From an uncultured Acetatifactor sp. (lineage in GTDB: Bacteria; Bacillota; Clostridia; Lachnospirales; Lachnospiraceae): a DNA stretch of 6,534 nt. Numbering within the stretch: position 1 is the stretch's first letter; every line of letters starts with the position of its first letter. Positions 4,837 through 6,534 of this stretch are shown here, in pieces. A program made the translations under genes and the position numbers. The notes under the pieces were generated by a model. The model was given only the letters and a program-made list of their open reading frames with translations. It was not told where the DNA came from and did no database searches. Location of the stretch: positions 1 to 6,534 of the forward strand of contig CANRZC010000134.1 of NCBI GenBank assembly GCA_947644185.1, in the 5' to 3' direction.

Positions 4837-6189
4837 CTATATTTTAATCTCTGTCCATTTCCCCTGCCGAAATCGGATGCTGGCAAGGATAAATCGGGAG
4901 AGCTGATCCGCAATGACTCCCACCCAGATACCCGTAATTCCAAATCCTAGCACATACCCGAAGAAATAGGATCCGAAGGTCCTTACCAGGGTAACGCTGA
5001 TGGTAGAGGCAATGGCTGTATACAGAGTATCTCCTGCCCCCCGCAGGCATCCCATATAGATTACCTGTGCAATCTGCAGGATGACCACGAATATGATAAT
5101 GTGCATGATGCTGATGCCAATCTCTACAATCTCTTCCTCTGCAAAGAACAATTCCATTAATGCCCTGGCTCCGAAGAAATATACCATGGCCAACACCACG
5201 GAAATCACACTGCCAATCATTCGGCAGGTTTTGCCATACTGCTTTGCCCGCTCCGGCTGTTTCGCCCCTAAGCTGTACCCAATCAAAGCCACCGCAGTGG
5301 CCTGGAGACCATCTCCAAAGGAAAATGACAGGCCCATGATATTCATGCCTACCTGATGTGCTGCCATGGCTGCAGTTCCCTGGTTCGCTGCCATAATCGC
5401 TGTCAGCATAAAGCCTATTCGCATCAGCAGCTGCTCAGCAAAGACACTGTACCCCACTTTGATAATATTTTTCAGCGCCTCTATAGCTGGTTTTATCCGT
5501 TCCTTTATGATATAGGGAATGCTGACAAAATTGTCGCTCTTCCATACAGACAGAATGCTCATAACGCTAGATACAACCGTTCCCAGCACAGTGGCAAGAG
5601 CTGCTCCCTTGATACCCAGAGCTGGAAATCCAAAATGCCCTTGAATCAATAGGTAATTGAACACAATGTTCACTGTATTGGATACCAAATTGGTGCGCAT
5701 TGTGATGCGCGTGTTGCCAGCGCCTCGCTGGGCGGAATTGATCCCCATCTGGATACAATTGAAAATCATTCCACCCATGATAATCTTAAAGTACAATACC
5801 GCGCTGTCATGAGTGGCCTCCTCAGATCCGCACAGACGTATGATCGGATCCGCCAATGTGACCATAAGGACACTGATAAGAATGGACATAGCCACAATAA
5901 ATACAAGGAAAGTGGCAAAAATCTGGTTTGCCTCCTCTCGCTTGCCTTGCCCTTTTCGTCTGGCCACCAGTGCAGAGATAGATACATTAGCAGCGATGAA
6001 CAGCGACAAGCCCACAAATTTGGGCTGGGTAGTCAGCCCTACCGCAGCCACTGCATAGGATCCCATAGAACTCACCATTAGAGAATCTACCAGGCCTGCA
6101 AATGCTGCGAAAAAAGATTCCAAAATTGCAGGCCAGGCCATATCCAGAGTCTTCTTTACGTCTTCCCTGTCATACCGAAGCAATTTCAT
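4837..6189 (-). CDS. MATE-family multidrug/drug-sodium antiporter
   Basis: A 450-residue integral membrane protein with about twelve hydrophobic segments, the normal MATE size. Such proteins export organic cations or other toxic compounds using a Na+ or H+ gradient. The N-terminal half has the family opening W-P-A-I-L-E-S-F-F (19-27), D35 in the first membrane span, and Q-R-G-A-G-N-T-R (154-161). The C-terminal half repeats this as C-L-R-G-A-G-D-T (381-388), and Q-V-G-M-N-I-M-G-L-S (279-288) also matches the family. The two-fold repeat is therefore visible. The ATG at 6189 has AAGGTG five bases upstream. The gene sits behind rplQ but past a terminator, with no promoter I can see, and converges on the M15 gene 13 bases away. 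The substrate cannot be told from sequence, and I see no resistance-specific signature. Confidence 0.93.
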   Translation of the reverse strand: MKLLRYDREDVKKTLDMAWPAILESFFAAFAGLVDSLMVSSMGSYAVAAVGLTTQPKFVGLSLFIAANVSISALVARRKGQGKREEANQIFATFLVFIVAMSILISVLMVTLADPIIRLCGSEEATHDSAVLYFKIIMGGMIFNCIQMGINSAQRGAGNTRITMRTNLVSNTVNIVFNYLLIQGHFGFPALGIKGAALATVLGTVVSSVMSILSVWKSDNFVSIPYIIKERIKPAIEALKNIIKVGYSVFAEQLLMRIGFMLTAIMAANQGTAAMAAHQVGMNIMGLSFSFGDGLQATAVALIGYSLGAKQPERAKQYGKTCRMIGSVISVVLAMVYFFGARALMELFFAEEEIVEIGISIMHIIIFVVILQIAQVIYMGCLRGAGDTLYTAIASTISVTLVRTFGSYFFGYVLGFGITGIWVGVIADQLSRFILASIRFRQGKWTEIKI

Positions 6190-6194
6190 TATCG

Positions 6195-6200
6195 CACCTT
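6195..6200 (-). promoter_or_regulatory. Shine-Dalgarno site of the MATE gene, adjoining the rplQ terminator
   Basis: AAGGTG on the minus strand, five bases before ATG 6189. It overlaps the end of a perfect 14-bp palindrome CCTTTTTAAAAAGG (6210-6197). The left half of that palindrome is the foot and T-run of the rplQ terminator. In mRNA, 6210-6206 could pair with 6201-6197 and cover the GG of this site. Confidence 0.7.
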
Positions 6201-6203
6201 TTT

Positions 6204-6236
6204 AAAAAGGGAACCAATGACTTCCCATTGGCTCCC
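6204..6236 (-). terminator. Rho-independent terminator of rplQ
   Basis: On the minus strand an 11-pair stem forms between 6236-6226 (GGGAGCCAATG) and 6219-6209 (CATTGGTTCCC), with one G-U pair and a 6-base loop, followed directly by TTTTT (6208-6204). It begins 23 bases after the rplQ stop. This is a textbook terminator and marks the end of the upstream ribosomal operon. On the plus strand the stem carries an A-C mismatch and no perfect T-run follows, so it acts mainly on the minus strand. Confidence 0.88.
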
Positions 6237-6259
6237 TGTCCCTTTTCTTTTCTTCACAT

Positions 6260-6534
6260 TTACACAAGTTCCAGAATGACTTCCATAGCGGCATCGCCCT
6301 TGCGGAGACCCTTCTTGATGATTCTGGTATAACCGCCTTTGCGGTCAGCGTATTTCTGCCCATACTCATCAAAAAGCTTTGCTACCAAGTCAATCTCCTT
6401 GGTATTCCTCTTGCGACCAGCAGCTTCAGTGGGAACATATACCACGGAATACAGGACCTTCAGCATCTGACGTCTCGCATGCAGCCTGTCGCCCGACTTC
6501 TCCACACCGGCTAAAGGACGGAAACTCATGGCAG
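6260..6534 (-). CDS. rplQ: Ribosomal protein L17 (bL17), C-terminal part
   Basis: The reading frame stays open to the right edge of the window, so the 5' end is missing. The visible 91 or so residues contain R-L-H-A-R-R-Q-M-L, K-L-F-D-E-Y, K-Y-A-D-R-K-G-G-Y-T-R-I and the final G-D-A-A-M-E-V-I-L-E-L-V, the hallmark C-terminal half of L17, a 50S subunit protein. The ATG at 6529 falls in-frame near the edge but is not the gene start, because the conserved N-terminal half of L17 should precede this region. The 15 residues next to the edge do not resemble the L17 sequences I recall. Upstream, rpoA would be expected outside the window. Confidence 0.93.
   Translation of the reverse strand, partial: AMSFRPLAGVEKSGDRLHARRQMLKVLYSVVYVPTEAAGRKRNTKEIDLVAKLFDEYGQKYADRKGGYTRIIKKGLRKGDAAMEVILELV

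Overview
The window is a stretch of a Gram-positive, Clostridia-type chromosome, most likely from the Lachnospiraceae. Three things suggest this. The gene order follows the Firmicutes series rplQ - ecfA1 - ecfA2 - ecfT - truA - rplM. The L17 tail carries the form R-L-H-A-R-R-Q-M-L. The Shine-Dalgarno sites and promoters are of the housekeeping type. The placement rests on recalled family features; no search was run. Almost everything reads on the minus strand, so in transcription order the window runs from its right end to its left.

Right end (6534 to about 6204): the C-terminal part of rplQ (ribosomal protein L17), closed by a clear rho-independent terminator. Middle (6189 to 3879): two genes that I do not expect in this conserved series. 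One is a MATE-family efflux transporter on the minus strand. The other is a membrane-anchored M15-family zinc peptidase on the plus strand, convergent with the first and ending 13 bases from it. Left half (3790 to 284): the complete energising module of an ECF vitamin/metal transporter (ATPases EcfA1 and EcfA2, transmembrane coupler EcfT), then truA (tRNA pseudouridine synthase). No substrate-binding S component is present, as expected for a shared (group II) module. Left end (283 to 1): a strong promoter with an A/T-rich UP-like element, a leader of about 155 bases that can fold, and the first 18 codons of rplM (ribosomal protein L13).

How it works together: the ecfA1-ecfA2-ecfT-truA block has its own promoter in the 170-base divergent region shared with the peptidase gene. 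rplM has its own promoter and leader. The MATE gene has no promoter I can see. Its ribosome binding site begins at the foot of the rplQ terminator, so it may depend on read-through. Start codons for ecfA1, ecfT and the peptidase were moved inward from the longest open frames, on the basis of Shine-Dalgarno position, promoter position and family N-termini.

I see no mobile element, CRISPR array, tRNA, rRNA or obvious new multi-gene system. The points most worth a second look are the insertion into the ribosomal gene series, the terminator/ribosome-binding-site overlap before the MATE gene, and the promoter and leader of rplM.
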